DNA of 5,412 nt from CAZOGW01 sp964579415 (GTDB lineage: Bacteria; Actinomycetota; Acidimicrobiia; Spongiisociales; UBA5794). Under the pieces are notes generated by a model. It ran no database searches. It saw only the letters and a list, made by a program, of their open reading frames with translations, and was not told the origin of the DNA. Of this stretch, positions 1-5,412 are shown piece by piece. Both the position numbers and the translations under genes were made by a program. Where the stretch lies: the NCBI GenBank assembly GCA_964579415.1, contig CAZOGW010000171.1:1-5412 (forward strand). The letters are read 5' to 3'. Each line of letters begins with the position of its first letter. Position 1 is the stretch's first letter.

Positions 1-163
1 ATCCGGCGTAGGGGTTGAACCTCGGCGTCGTGTCCGGCGCGGTGATGACTGCCGCCTCGCTGGCGGCTGCAGCGACCTGCAGAGTGCACAGCAGGCGGGA
101 CATGCCCGGTGAGGCGGCGGCGACATGGTCCCAGGCGGGGGCATCCCAGGTGGTCGTTGTCAT
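1..163 (-). CDS. Small unknown protein, 5' part only (runs off left edge)
   Basis: This leftward gene starts at the ATG at 163-161 and stays open to base 1, giving 54 codons plus one base, so the C-terminus is outside the window. The visible protein begins MTTTTWDAPAWDHVAAASPG and continues with a predicted amphipathic Ala-rich helix, then a Thr/Pro-rich segment ending near FNPYAG. I recognise no domain, signal peptide or membrane span. The start is supported by a near-perfect Shine-Dalgarno sequence, GAGAGGAG on the minus strand at 179-172, eight bases upstream. It follows the 681-304 gene on the same strand after about 140 bases, so the two may be co-transcribed. The gene call rests on the ribosome site and G/C-rich third positions; function is unknown. 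Confidence 0.6.
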   Translation of the reverse strand, partial: MTTTTWDAPAWDHVAAASPGMSRLLCTLQVAAAASEAAVITAPDTTPRFNPYAG

Positions 164-171
164 CGGTGGTG

Positions 172-179
172 CTCCTCTC
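172..179 (-). promoter_or_regulatory. Strong Shine-Dalgarno site of the left-edge gene
   Basis: Read on the minus strand this is GAGAGGAG, complementary to the 16S rRNA tail, with an 8-base spacer to the ATG at 163. It is the main evidence that a real gene starts there, because the gene has no stop codon inside the window. Confidence 0.65.
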
Positions 180-303
180 GTTCGGTGGCCAGCAGCGTGT
201 GGCCGATCGCGGACGTTGTGACCTGGCCGCGCCCAGGTTGTGGACAGCCGTGCTCAACAACGCGCGATCGCGCTCGGCCTGCCGCGTTGGCCGTAGGGGC
301 CGG
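180..303. other. Intergenic gap with small palindromes between two leftward genes
   Basis: No gene is supported here. The stretch holds a 6-bp inverted repeat (ACCTGG at 221-226, CCAGGT at 233-238, 6-base loop) and a perfect 12-bp palindrome GCGCGATCGCGC at 262-273. On the minus strand no T-run follows either structure, so neither looks like a classical terminator. They could be protein-binding sites or chance in G+C-rich DNA. I see no convincing -35/-10 pair for the gene starting at 163, which favours read-through from the upstream gene, but a promoter in this gap cannot be excluded. Confidence 0.35.
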
Positions 304-681
304 TCAGGCCGCGGGTCTCGGGTCGGACAGGTCAAGATCCGCGGCGGCGGCCAAGACAGCGGGCTCCGGGTGGCCTTCGGCGATCGCGTCGACCGGCTTG
401 GTCGACTGGGCCGGAGCAGCCCGGCGGCGCAGGGTCCGGGCCGAGGGTGGGCTGATGCCGAGCTCGGTCAGGTCCTCATCGCTGATGCCGGCATCGCGGG
501 CCGCGGCGATCGCCCGCGCGAGCACCGGCCCGGCAGCGGCCTTCGCCGCACTAGCCGCGGCCACCGCGGTCTCGGCGTCGCTCAGCGCGGTGTGCGCGGC
601 CAGGACGTCGTCGAGAGCGGCACGGGCCCGACGCTCTGCGGTGCGGGCCACAGCACGGGCTACGGCGGTTGGGGTGGTCAC
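304..681 (-). CDS. Small Ala-rich helical protein with possible HTH-like segment
   Basis: A complete leftward gene of 125 codons starting with GTG at 681-679 and ending in TGA at 306-304. A Shine-Dalgarno sequence, GAGAGGA on the minus strand, lies about nine bases upstream. Residues 5-62 look like one long, charged Ala-rich helix or coiled coil. They are followed by AGISDEDLTELGISPPSART (64-83), whose pattern resembles the 'AGxSxxELAxxLGIS' helix-turn-helix seen in many small actinobacterial proteins, then an Arg patch (85-87) and an acidic Pro/Ala tail. No enzyme motif or membrane segment is visible. It is transcribed divergently from the mobilization operon across a 177-base region with inverted repeats, so a regulatory role is plausible but only inferred from position and the HTH-like segment. 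The opposite strand is also open over this stretch; I prefer this strand for its ribosome site and coding-like third positions. Confidence 0.65.
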   Translation of the reverse strand: MTTPTAVARAVARTAERRARAALDDVLAAHTALSDAETAVAAASAAKAAAGPVLARAIAAARDAGISDEDLTELGISPPSARTLRRRAAPAQSTKPVDAIAEGHPEPAVLAAAADLDLSDPRPAA

Positions 682-708
682 GGGGAACCGTCCTCTCAGA
701 GGCTAAAG

Positions 709-730
709 GGCGCCGGCCACAGCCGGCGCC
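709..730. repeat. Perfect 9-bp inverted repeat (hairpin, 4-base loop)
   Basis: The left arm GGCGCCGGC (709-717) is exactly complementary to the right arm GCCGGCGCC (722-730) around the loop CACA. The stem is almost all G:C and would be very stable as single-stranded DNA or RNA. No T-run follows on either strand, so it is not an obvious intrinsic terminator. It lies in the divergent region ahead of the mobilization genes, where it could be part of an oriT or a leader structure. Confidence 0.6.
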
Positions 731-802
731 GGCGTTTGCCGGCCTGCCGACAGTACGAGCGCGGGAACCGCCGGGGGAAGGACGAAGGGCAGAGCAAGAT
801 AA

Positions 803-829
803 GCAAACATCCCCTTTAAGGTTGTTTGC
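803..829. repeat. 7-bp inverted repeat in AT-rich patch, possible operator or relaxosome site
   Basis: GCAAACA (803-809) and TGTTTGC (823-829) are perfect inverted copies 13 bases apart. Inside the spacer lies a second small palindrome, CCTTTAAGG (813-821), offset by one base from the outer centre. The patch from about 795 to 830 is markedly richer in A+T than the rest of the window. Paired half-sites of this kind suit a ribbon-helix-helix dimer such as the adjacent MobC-like protein, or a relaxase recognition site; which, if either, is inference. Confidence 0.5.
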
Positions 830-851
830 AGCCGCGGGGGCGCGGCAAGAT
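822..851 (+). promoter_or_regulatory. Weak candidate promoter of the mobilization operon
   Basis: TTGTTT at 822-827 and CAAGAT at 846-851 are 18 bases apart and resemble -35 and -10 elements only loosely. If used, transcription would begin near 858-859, at the preferred ATG, giving a leaderless message; this would explain why that ATG lacks a clear Shine-Dalgarno sequence. The inverted repeat at 803-829 would overlap the -35 element and could allow repression. The match to consensus is poor. Confidence 0.25.
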
Positions 852-858
852 CCACGGC

Positions 859-1692
859 ATGACGAGCTCAACGACCGTGCCCGGCGAGCCGGCCCGATCG
901 CGCCCACGGCGCCGCTACCGAAGCCACGCCGGCCGAGACACCCGGGTCACTACGCGGGTCGACGCGCAGGCGTGGCGGCGGGTCGACGCCCGCGCGGAGA
1001 AGGCCGGGTGGGCGCTGGGCACGTGGATGGTGCTGCTCGCCGCCGACGTGGCCGCAGGCCGGCCGGTGGCCAGTGAGGAGCTGCTCGAGCAGGTGGCCGG
1101 CGCCCGGGTTCGCGTGGACCGGCTGGGCACTGCGATCAACGCAATGGCCAGCACGGAGAACGTGGGGGAGGCGGTGCCCGAGGCTCAGCTGCGAGCAGTC
1201 CTGGACAGCCTGGCGGCCCGCGTGAACGCCGCCACAGAGGCGGCCCAGGCAGCCGGCGAAGTGTTCGCGGGCGCAGGTGCCGCGACCCAGGAGCCGGTAG
1301 CGGCCGGCGAAGCGTTCGGGCGGCGAGCGCGCAAGGAGCCCACAGCGAAGGGGGAGATCCGGGCGCGGATGACGGCCGGCGAGCGGGCACAGCTGGCCGC
1401 GGCCGCGGCCCGGGACGGGCTGTCGGTGGGGGCGTGGTTGGGGCTGCTGATGGAGGACCCGGCAGTGGTGCGCCCGCTTCGCGGCGAGGTCTGGGGGTCG
1501 GTGTTCGGTCTGCGCAAGGCGCTGCGCCGGGTGGCGACGAACCTGGCGCAGATCGCCGCAGCGCGCCGCGCGCGAGGCGAGCAGGTGCCGCCGTTCGTGA
1601 CCGACGCGCAGGCCCAGGTCGACGACGCCATCCGGGCCTGCCTGGCCGCGCAAGGCACGATCAGCGCGGCGCCGGCGGGGGTGGCCTCATGA
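859..1692 (+). CDS. MobC-like relaxosome accessory protein, internally duplicated
   Basis: Predicted DNA-binding partner of the relaxase, expected to bind at oriT and help open DNA around the nick. From the ATG at 859 it has 277 residues. A basic N-terminus (13-26, many Arg) precedes two similar units. Unit 1 has a ribbon-helix-helix-like segment (29-64: RVTTRV strand, helix, AGW turn, helix around W56) and a MobC-type helix (VDRLGTAINAMA, 86-97). Unit 2 repeats this at 166-200 (EIRARM strand, DGLSVG turn, W193) and 222-233 (LRRVATNLAQIA). R33/R170, G50/G187, G54/G191, W56/W193, L59-L60/L196-L197 and D63/D200 align without a gap at an offset of 137; T91/T227 and GEAVP/GEQVP continue the match. 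A Gly/Ala-rich linker (131-164) joins the units. The start is uncertain: a TTG at 826, with AAGG just upstream, would add 11 residues. The stop overlaps the relaxase ATG. The MobC-like assignment rests on the helical motifs and context; exact family membership needs a profile search. Confidence 0.75.
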   Translation: MTSSTTVPGEPARSRPRRRYRSHAGRDTRVTTRVDAQAWRRVDARAEKAGWALGTWMVLLAADVAAGRPVASEELLEQVAGARVRVDRLGTAINAMASTENVGEAVPEAQLRAVLDSLAARVNAATEAAQAAGEVFAGAGAATQEPVAAGEAFGRRARKEPTAKGEIRARMTAGERAQLAAAAARDGLSVGAWLGLLMEDPAVVRPLRGEVWGSVFGLRKALRRVATNLAQIAAARRARGEQVPPFVTDAQAQVDDAIRACLAAQGTISAAPAGVAS

Positions 1693-3110
1693 TCGGCAAG
1701 GTGCAGCGCGGCGCCGACGTGGGCGGGCTGATCACCTACCTGTTCGGACCCGGCCGGCACAACGAACACACCGATCAGCGCGTGGTCGCGCACTGGACCG
1801 GGCTGCCGGGCGAAGCCGCCCCGGCCGGCCCGGACGGGGCCGCAGACATCGGCGGGCTGATCGCGGACATGAAGGTCGACCTGCGGGTCGCCGGCCTGCT
1901 CGACGCCGAGGACACCGTGTGGCACTGCTCGGTGGCCATTCCAGCTACCGACCCCGCACTGAGCGACGCGCAGTGGCGGGAGGTGGCCGAGGCGCTCGTC
2001 GACGCGGCCGGCCTGGAGGACGAGCACGCCGGCCCGGTGCGCTGGGTGGCTGTGCGCCACGGGCTGAGCTCGGCCGGCAACGACCACATCCACATCGTGG
2101 CCAGCCTGGCCGGGCAGACCGGGCACGGAGAGGTGACCGGACGGACCTACCTGAACCGCGACTTCGCCGCGGTCCGGGGCGTATGCAACAGGTTCGAGAA
2201 GCTGTGGGGGCTGACGGCGACGGGGTCCGGCAGCGGTGCGGCGCACCAGCTGCCCAGTCGAGCAGAGACCGAGATCGCGGCCCGCCGCGGCCTGCGCGCC
2301 GAGCAGCGGATCCGCCTGGAACGTGCGGTCCGCTCGGCCGCCGTGGCCAGCGTGGGACCGGCCGACTTCACCGCTCGACTCGCGGCCGAAGGCATCACGG
2401 TGACGTTCAGCCGGCCCTCCGAGCAGCGCCCCGGCACCTGGCTGGGGGTCACCTTCAGCAGCGCCGACTACGCCACCGCGGCCGGCGATCCCGTCCAGTT
2501 CTCCGGGCGAACCCTGGCGCGTGACCTGTCCGCCCCAGCGTTGCAGGCCCGCTGGGACGCCCGCGCAACCGCGCCGGCCGGCCCGGCAGGGCAGCCGATG
2601 CGCAACCTGGTGGACGCGCTGGCCGCAGCGGCACACGGCGCCGACGGCCAGCAGCTGGCGGCGCTGCGCGGCCAGATCGCGGCGGCCACCGACGCTCTGT
2701 GGGCGGCGGCCGAAGCCGTCGAGGAGGAACGCGGCGGACCGTGGCACACCGCGGCGGGGGAAGCCGCCCGGGCCGCCCGCGAGCCCGGGCCGGTCGACCG
2801 GGCCAGCGGCGCGGACCTCACCGGGATCCTGGCGCAGCTGGTGAGCCTGCCCCGGGCACGCACCAAGGACGAGGCCGAGCTACGTCGAGCGTGGGCGCTG
2901 TGGCAGCGGCTGATGCGGGCCTGGACCCGGCTGGAGCAAGGAGAGCGGGCCCGGGTAGCCGCGGCCGCCATGGCCAAGGTGGCGGCCCTGACCGGCACCG
3001 CCACCCGGTGGACCCAGCCGACCGCCACCGCACCAGCCGCCGCGGCCACCGCGGCCCGCCGGCGGCCGCGACCCAGCGACGGCGCAGACACGCAAAGGAG
3101 CGGAGCATGA
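1689..3110 (+). CDS. Relaxase / mobilization nuclease (MobA/VirD2-like)
   Basis: Predicted to nick one strand at oriT by a tyrosine transesterification, stay covalently bound to the 5' end and pilot the strand into the recipient. The 473-residue protein starts at an ATG overlapping the upstream stop (ATGA), preceded by a G-rich ribosome site. A frame open further upstream is overlap with the previous gene; the relaxase fold begins at MIGKVQRGADVGGLITYLFG. Y17 is the likely catalytic tyrosine, followed by GPGRHNEHT (20-28). The metal-binding motif is RHGLSSAGNDHIHIV, with H124, H133 and H135. FEKLWGL follows as in related actinobacterial relaxases. Residues about 190-295 (PSRAE, then GPADFTARLAAEGITV near 223-238) look like the conserved accessory region of this family. 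Residues 300-440 are predicted helical and the tail is Ala/Thr/Arg-rich. There is no helicase or primase motif, so strand unwinding would rely on other proteins. The general relaxase call is firm; the exact MOB class (probably MOBP-like) is not settled. Confidence 0.9.
   Translation: MIGKVQRGADVGGLITYLFGPGRHNEHTDQRVVAHWTGLPGEAAPAGPDGAADIGGLIADMKVDLRVAGLLDAEDTVWHCSVAIPATDPALSDAQWREVAEALVDAAGLEDEHAGPVRWVAVRHGLSSAGNDHIHIVASLAGQTGHGEVTGRTYLNRDFAAVRGVCNRFEKLWGLTATGSGSGAAHQLPSRAETEIAARRGLRAEQRIRLERAVRSAAVASVGPADFTARLAAEGITVTFSRPSEQRPGTWLGVTFSSADYATAAGDPVQFSGRTLARDLSAPALQARWDARATAPAGPAGQPMRNLVDALAAAAHGADGQQLAALRGQIAAATDALWAAAEAVEEERGGPWHTAAGEAARAAREPGPVDRASGADLTGILAQLVSLPRARTKDEAELRRAWALWQRLMRAWTRLEQGERARVAAAAMAKVAALTGTATRWTQPTATAPAAAATAARRRPRPSDGADTQRSGA
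3094..3100 (+). promoter_or_regulatory. Shine-Dalgarno site fixing the start of the third operon gene
   Basis: AAAGGAG lies six bases before the ATG at 3107, inside the last codons of the relaxase gene. Together with the ATGA overlap it identifies the start of the next gene and suggests translational coupling. Confidence 0.7.
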
Positions 3111-4000
3111 ACTACGACGTGCGCTACGACGGGCCCGACGTGGAGGCGGACCTGTCGACTCGGCAGCAGGGCGTCGTGATGACCGCGGCGATGGTGGGCG
3201 AAGCGCTGCTCAGCGCGAGGGCTGCACGCGGCGCCGCGCAGCAGGCCCAGGAAGCGCAGGCGCAGACCGAGACCCTGGCCGAGAACCAGCAGGTCTGGCG
3301 CGAGGGCCCGACCTCGGCGGAAGGCATCGCCGGCCTGGACGACGCGACGATCGCGCGACGGTGGATCGCGTGCGCGGCCCACCCACGCGAGGCCGAGGCC
3401 AACGAGATCCGCGACCGCCTGGAAGCCGAGCTCGAGCGGCGGGACCCCGAGACCATGCGCGACTACCGCTCCTGGCGCAACGCCGGCGCACAGCCTCCCG
3501 GGGAGGCGATGCGCCGTGCCCTTGCCGAACGCGAGACCCGGCTGGCCCAGTCCTGGACGGCGCTGGGCGAGCCCGGCGCAGAGGCGATGAGCAGCGACGA
3601 GCTGCTGCGCCGGTGGGCCGACGCGTACACCGCACACGGCACCCCCCGCACCGCGGCGGACCTGGAACAGGCCAGAGCGGCCGGCACGCGGCGGCTGACC
3701 GAGCTGGACCCGCAGCGTGCCGCCGCGTGGCAGGCACTGCAAGCACCGCAGGCCACCGCCGCACCGGGCGCCGGGCAGCCGGGACTGTCGGCCGCGGAGG
3801 CGGCCAACCGCACCGCCGGACGGACCGGCGCCTTCCTCCCCGGCGGCTCCGCCGACGGCGCCACCTGGGCGCGCGTGGCCCGCAAGGGCGTCGAAGCGGC
3901 CAGCACCGCGGCACTGGCCGTGGCCAACCCGGCCAGCGCCGGAGTCTCCGTCGTGCAGGGAGCCGTCAAGCGCCTCGCGGCGCAGAGCAAGCGGCTCTGA
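3107..4000 (+). CDS. Unknown helical protein of the mobilization operon, with internal repeat
   Basis: Complete gene of 297 codons, starting at an ATG that overlaps the relaxase stop and preceded by AAAGGAG. I do not recognise the family. The protein begins MNYDVRYDGPDVEADL, then a Gln/Ala-rich predicted helix (35-62). Two related segments follow: LDDATIARRW...RRDPETMRDY (77-120) and MSSDELLRRW...ELDPQRAAAW (161-208), sharing the RRW core, a DP pair and a terminal aromatic residue. The C-terminus has a Gly/Pro/Ala-rich linker (214-252), then a less charged Ala/Val helix (about 256-288, AASTAALAVANPASAGVSVV) and a basic end (KRLAAQSKRL). The Ala/Val stretch might contact a membrane but is too weak to call a transmembrane span. 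Tight linkage to the relaxase suggests a relaxosome or coupling role; this is inference from position. No catalytic motif is visible. Confidence 0.8.
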   Translation: MNYDVRYDGPDVEADLSTRQQGVVMTAAMVGEALLSARAARGAAQQAQEAQAQTETLAENQQVWREGPTSAEGIAGLDDATIARRWIACAAHPREAEANEIRDRLEAELERRDPETMRDYRSWRNAGAQPPGEAMRRALAERETRLAQSWTALGEPGAEAMSSDELLRRWADAYTAHGTPRTAADLEQARAAGTRRLTELDPQRAAAWQALQAPQATAAPGAGQPGLSAAEAANRTAGRTGAFLPGGSADGATWARVARKGVEAASTAALAVANPASAGVSVVQGAVKRLAAQSKRL

Positions 4001-4060
4001 GCGCATCCCGACAGGACCACACACCACCACCCACTCGGCCCGCCGCCGCGCGTGCCCATG

Positions 4061-4068
4061 GAAAGGAG
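4061..4068 (+). promoter_or_regulatory. Shine-Dalgarno site deciding the parB-like start
   Basis: GAAAGGAG sits seven bases before the ATG at 4076. Another in-frame ATG at 4058 would add six codons but would place this ribosome site inside the coding sequence and has no comparable site of its own, so 4076 is preferred. Confidence 0.7.
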
Positions 4069-4075
4069 CCCATCG

Positions 4076-5412
4076 ATGAGCGAGCAGTCCACCGAGTCGC
4101 CCCGGGAAACCCGCTGGGTGAACCCCCGCGACCTGATCACCCGGGCCAACGTCCGCACGCTGGTCGAGGCCGACCCGGAACTGGTCGACTCGATCCGCGT
4201 CCACGGCATCCTGCAGCCGCCAGTGGTCTATGCCGACGGGCAGGACCTGGTGCTGATCGCCGGGCACCGGCGCACCGCTGCGGCGATCGCGGCCGGCTTG
4301 GAGCGCATCGAGGTGACCGTCGGGCCGCGGATGGACGACCAGCTGCGGATCGCGGCGCAAGTCAGCGAGAACACCAACCGAGCCGGGCTACGCACCGTCG
4401 AGGTGTCCGACGCGGTCGAGCAGATGACCCTGCTCGGGGTGCCGGTCGGGCAGATCGCCCGCGCCGCCGGCCTGCGGCGGGCACAGGTCGAGGCCGCCCG
4501 CAAGGTGGCCGCCGCCGATGCGGCGGTCAAGGAGGCCATCATCGAGACCCCCGACCTGACCCTGGACCAGGCCGCAGAGCTGACCGCGTGGGGCGACGAC
4601 CCCGAGGCGGTTGCGGACCTGCTGGCGGCCGCCGGGCAGGGTGAGGCGTCCTTCGCGCACACTCAGGCTCGGCTGACCGAGCGTAAGGAGCGGGAGCTGG
4701 AGATCCAGGCTGCCCAGGACACCTGGATCGCCAAGGGCTACCAGGTCCTGGACTCCCGCGAGCGGCTGCCAGCCGGTGCGGTCCACGTGCGCGAGCTCGC
4801 AGCCGCGGACGGCAAGAAGTCGATGATCACCGGCTACTACGGGGTCAGCGACGAGCACGCCGCCTGCCCGGACCGGGCCGTGACCATCAGCCAATGGTCA
4901 CCCAAGGACGTGAACGAGGTGTGCCTGAACCCCAAGGCCAACAAGCACAGCAAGGCGCCCTCGCCCTACGGGGGCAGCACCGCGGCCAAGGACAAGGACG
5001 CCCAGGAGCGGACCACCGTGATCGCCAACAACAAGCTGTGGAAGGTCGCCGGCGGGGTGCGCGAAGCCCACCTAGCCAAGCTCGTCCGGGCAGGAAGGTT
5101 CAGCCCCGCGCTGGTCGACGCGCTGCACCGGCACCTACTGGCCCACCCCAAGCACCTCGAACCCCACTGGAAGCGCGAGCTGTTCGACAAGCTGATGAGC
5201 TTCCCCGGCAGCGGCGTGATGAAGGACGAGGACAAGCGCGGGCTGCTGAAGACCCGGATCGACCCGGACGTGGCACCCAACCGCATCGTCGGGCAGCTGC
5301 TGGCCACGGTCGCCGATGGGGCCGAGAGGGACCTGAGCGACACCACGTGGCGCCGCGCCAACAGCAGCGGGACGGCCTGGCTGGACCTGCTGGTCACCCA
5401 CACCGACTACCA
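4076..5412 (+). CDS. ParB/Spo0J-like partition protein, 3' end beyond window
   Basis: An uninterrupted frame of 445 codons from the ATG at 4076 to the right edge, with no stop inside the window. Residues 14-110 form a ParB N-terminal domain: WVNPRDLITRANVR, then ELVDSIRVHGILQPPVVY (35-52), LIAGHRRTAAA (60-70, the G-x-R-R nucleotide-binding motif of ParB CTPases) and SENTNRAGL (97-105). A helix-turn-helix follows (VPVGQIARAAGLRRAQVEAA, 122-141). The distal part has H261-x2-C264 and C283-x7-H291, a possible metal-binding site, then ERTTVIANNKLWKVA (311-325), similar to the C-terminal half of actinobacterial plasmid ParB-like proteins as I remember them. Expected role: bind a centromere-like site with a ParA partner for segregation, or act as a regulator. 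No ParA gene or parS site is visible here. It follows the mobilization operon after 75 bases and has its own strong ribosome site. The ParB call is confident; its exact job is not. Confidence 0.9.
   Translation, partial: MSEQSTESPRETRWVNPRDLITRANVRTLVEADPELVDSIRVHGILQPPVVYADGQDLVLIAGHRRTAAAIAAGLERIEVTVGPRMDDQLRIAAQVSENTNRAGLRTVEVSDAVEQMTLLGVPVGQIARAAGLRRAQVEAARKVAAADAAVKEAIIETPDLTLDQAAELTAWGDDPEAVADLLAAAGQGEASFAHTQARLTERKERELEIQAAQDTWIAKGYQVLDSRERLPAGAVHVRELAAADGKKSMITGYYGVSDEHAACPDRAVTISQWSPKDVNEVCLNPKANKHSKAPSPYGGSTAAKDKDAQERTTVIANNKLWKVAGGVREAHLAKLVRAGRFSPALVDALHRHLLAHPKHLEPHWKRELFDKLMSFPGSGVMKDEDKRGLLKTRIDPDVAPNRIVGQLLATVADGAERDLSDTTWRRANSSGTAWLDLLVTHTDY

Larger units (their letters stand above)
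682..858. other. Divergent intergenic region, candidate origin of transfer (oriT)
   Basis: This 177-base region separates the leftward 681-304 gene from the rightward mobilization operon. It contains a strong hairpin (709-730), an AT-rich patch with a 7-bp inverted repeat (803-829) and a short palindrome over the ribosome site of the leftward gene (CCTCT at 692-696, AGAGG at 698-702). Relaxase/MobC modules commonly carry oriT just upstream of the mobC-relaxase operon, and inverted repeats next to a nick site are typical. The assignment rests on position and structure only: I recognise no known nick-site consensus. A simple divergent promoter-operator region is the main alternative, and the two roles can coexist. 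Confidence 0.4.

Noticed and set aside
109..819. Plus-strand open frames opposite the 681-304 gene
   Set aside because: No suitable ribosome site and an Arg/Gly-rich translation typical of an out-of-frame read; the minus strand has a Shine-Dalgarno site and coherent helical protein.
1397..1415. GGCCGCGGCC-type repeats in the mobC-like gene
   Set aside because: They encode an Ala run within the RHH-like helix and reflect codon choice in G+C-rich DNA.
1185..2747. Long open frame on the minus strand opposite the mobC-like and relaxase genes
   Set aside because: It is a shadow of G+C-rich coding DNA. The plus-strand frames carry recognisable relaxase motifs and coupled starts; the minus-strand translation is low-complexity with no domain.
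3983..3999. Stem-loop CAGAGC/GCTCTG with 5-base loop at the end of the third operon gene, as a terminator
   Set aside because: Only six base pairs and no T-run after it; mostly within coding sequence. Not enough to separate the operon from the parB-like gene.
4016..4035. CA-rich stretch before the parB-like gene as iterons or a repeat array
   Set aside because: Only a short run of CAC/ACC triplets without regular longer units; probably compositional.
4058..4075. In-frame upstream ATG as the true parB-like start
   Set aside because: It would place the strong GAAAGGAG ribosome site inside the gene, and it has no good site of its own.
2468..4360. 630-codon open frame on the minus strand
   Set aside because: It crosses three plus-strand genes and their boundaries, has no recognisable domain, and its composition is that of reverse-complemented actinobacterial codons.
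3361..4644. Plus-strand open frame overlapping the unknown protein and the parB-like gene
   Set aside because: The ParB motifs and the RRW repeats are in other frames. This one spans a real intergenic gap and reads as Arg/Pro/Gly-rich nonsense.
1..5412. Defence system, CRISPR array, retron, toxin-antitoxin pair or phage genes
   Set aside because: No repeat-spacer pattern, reverse transcriptase, nuclease-toxin or phage structural motif was seen; all recognisable genes fit mobilization and partition.

Overview
The window looks like part of a plasmid or integrative conjugative element from a high-GC actinobacterium. Support for this is very high G+C by eye, strong G/C bias at third codon positions, frequent GTG starts, and a relaxase of a type I associate with actinobacterial mobile elements (GPGRHNEHT near the N-terminus, NDHIHIV metal-binding motif). 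The genus cannot be fixed from the sequence; Streptomyces-like or Pseudonocardia-like hosts would both fit. There is no rRNA, tRNA, CRISPR array, transposase or insertion sequence.

Layout. Positions 1-681 are read leftward. They hold a small Ala-rich helical protein (681-304) with a possible helix-turn-helix-like stretch, then the first 54 codons of a second small unknown gene (163 to the left edge), each with a good Shine-Dalgarno sequence. Positions 682-858 form a divergent intergenic region with two clear inverted repeats and the only AT-rich patch in the window. It is the best candidate for the origin of transfer and/or a divergent operator-promoter.

Positions 859-4000 are read rightward as a compact three-gene mobilization operon joined by two ATGA start/stop overlaps. 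The genes are a MobC-like relaxosome accessory protein (859-1692), a MobA/VirD2-type relaxase (1689-3110) and a conserved-looking protein of unknown role (3107-4000). After a 75-base gap, a ParB/Spo0J-like gene starts at 4076 and is still open at the right edge (445 codons visible).

How the parts may work together (inference): the MobC-like protein and relaxase would assemble on the intergenic region, nick one strand and lead it into a recipient; the ParB-like protein would serve segregation or regulation. The most unusual point is that the MobC-like protein is a collinear internal tandem duplication: a ribbon-helix-helix-like segment plus the MobC-type helical segment occurs twice, about 137 residues apart, so one chain may form a pseudo-dimer. 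The neighbouring unknown protein also carries a weaker internal repeat. I see no evidence for an unrelated new defence or biosynthetic system; the novelty, if any, lies in these accessory proteins.
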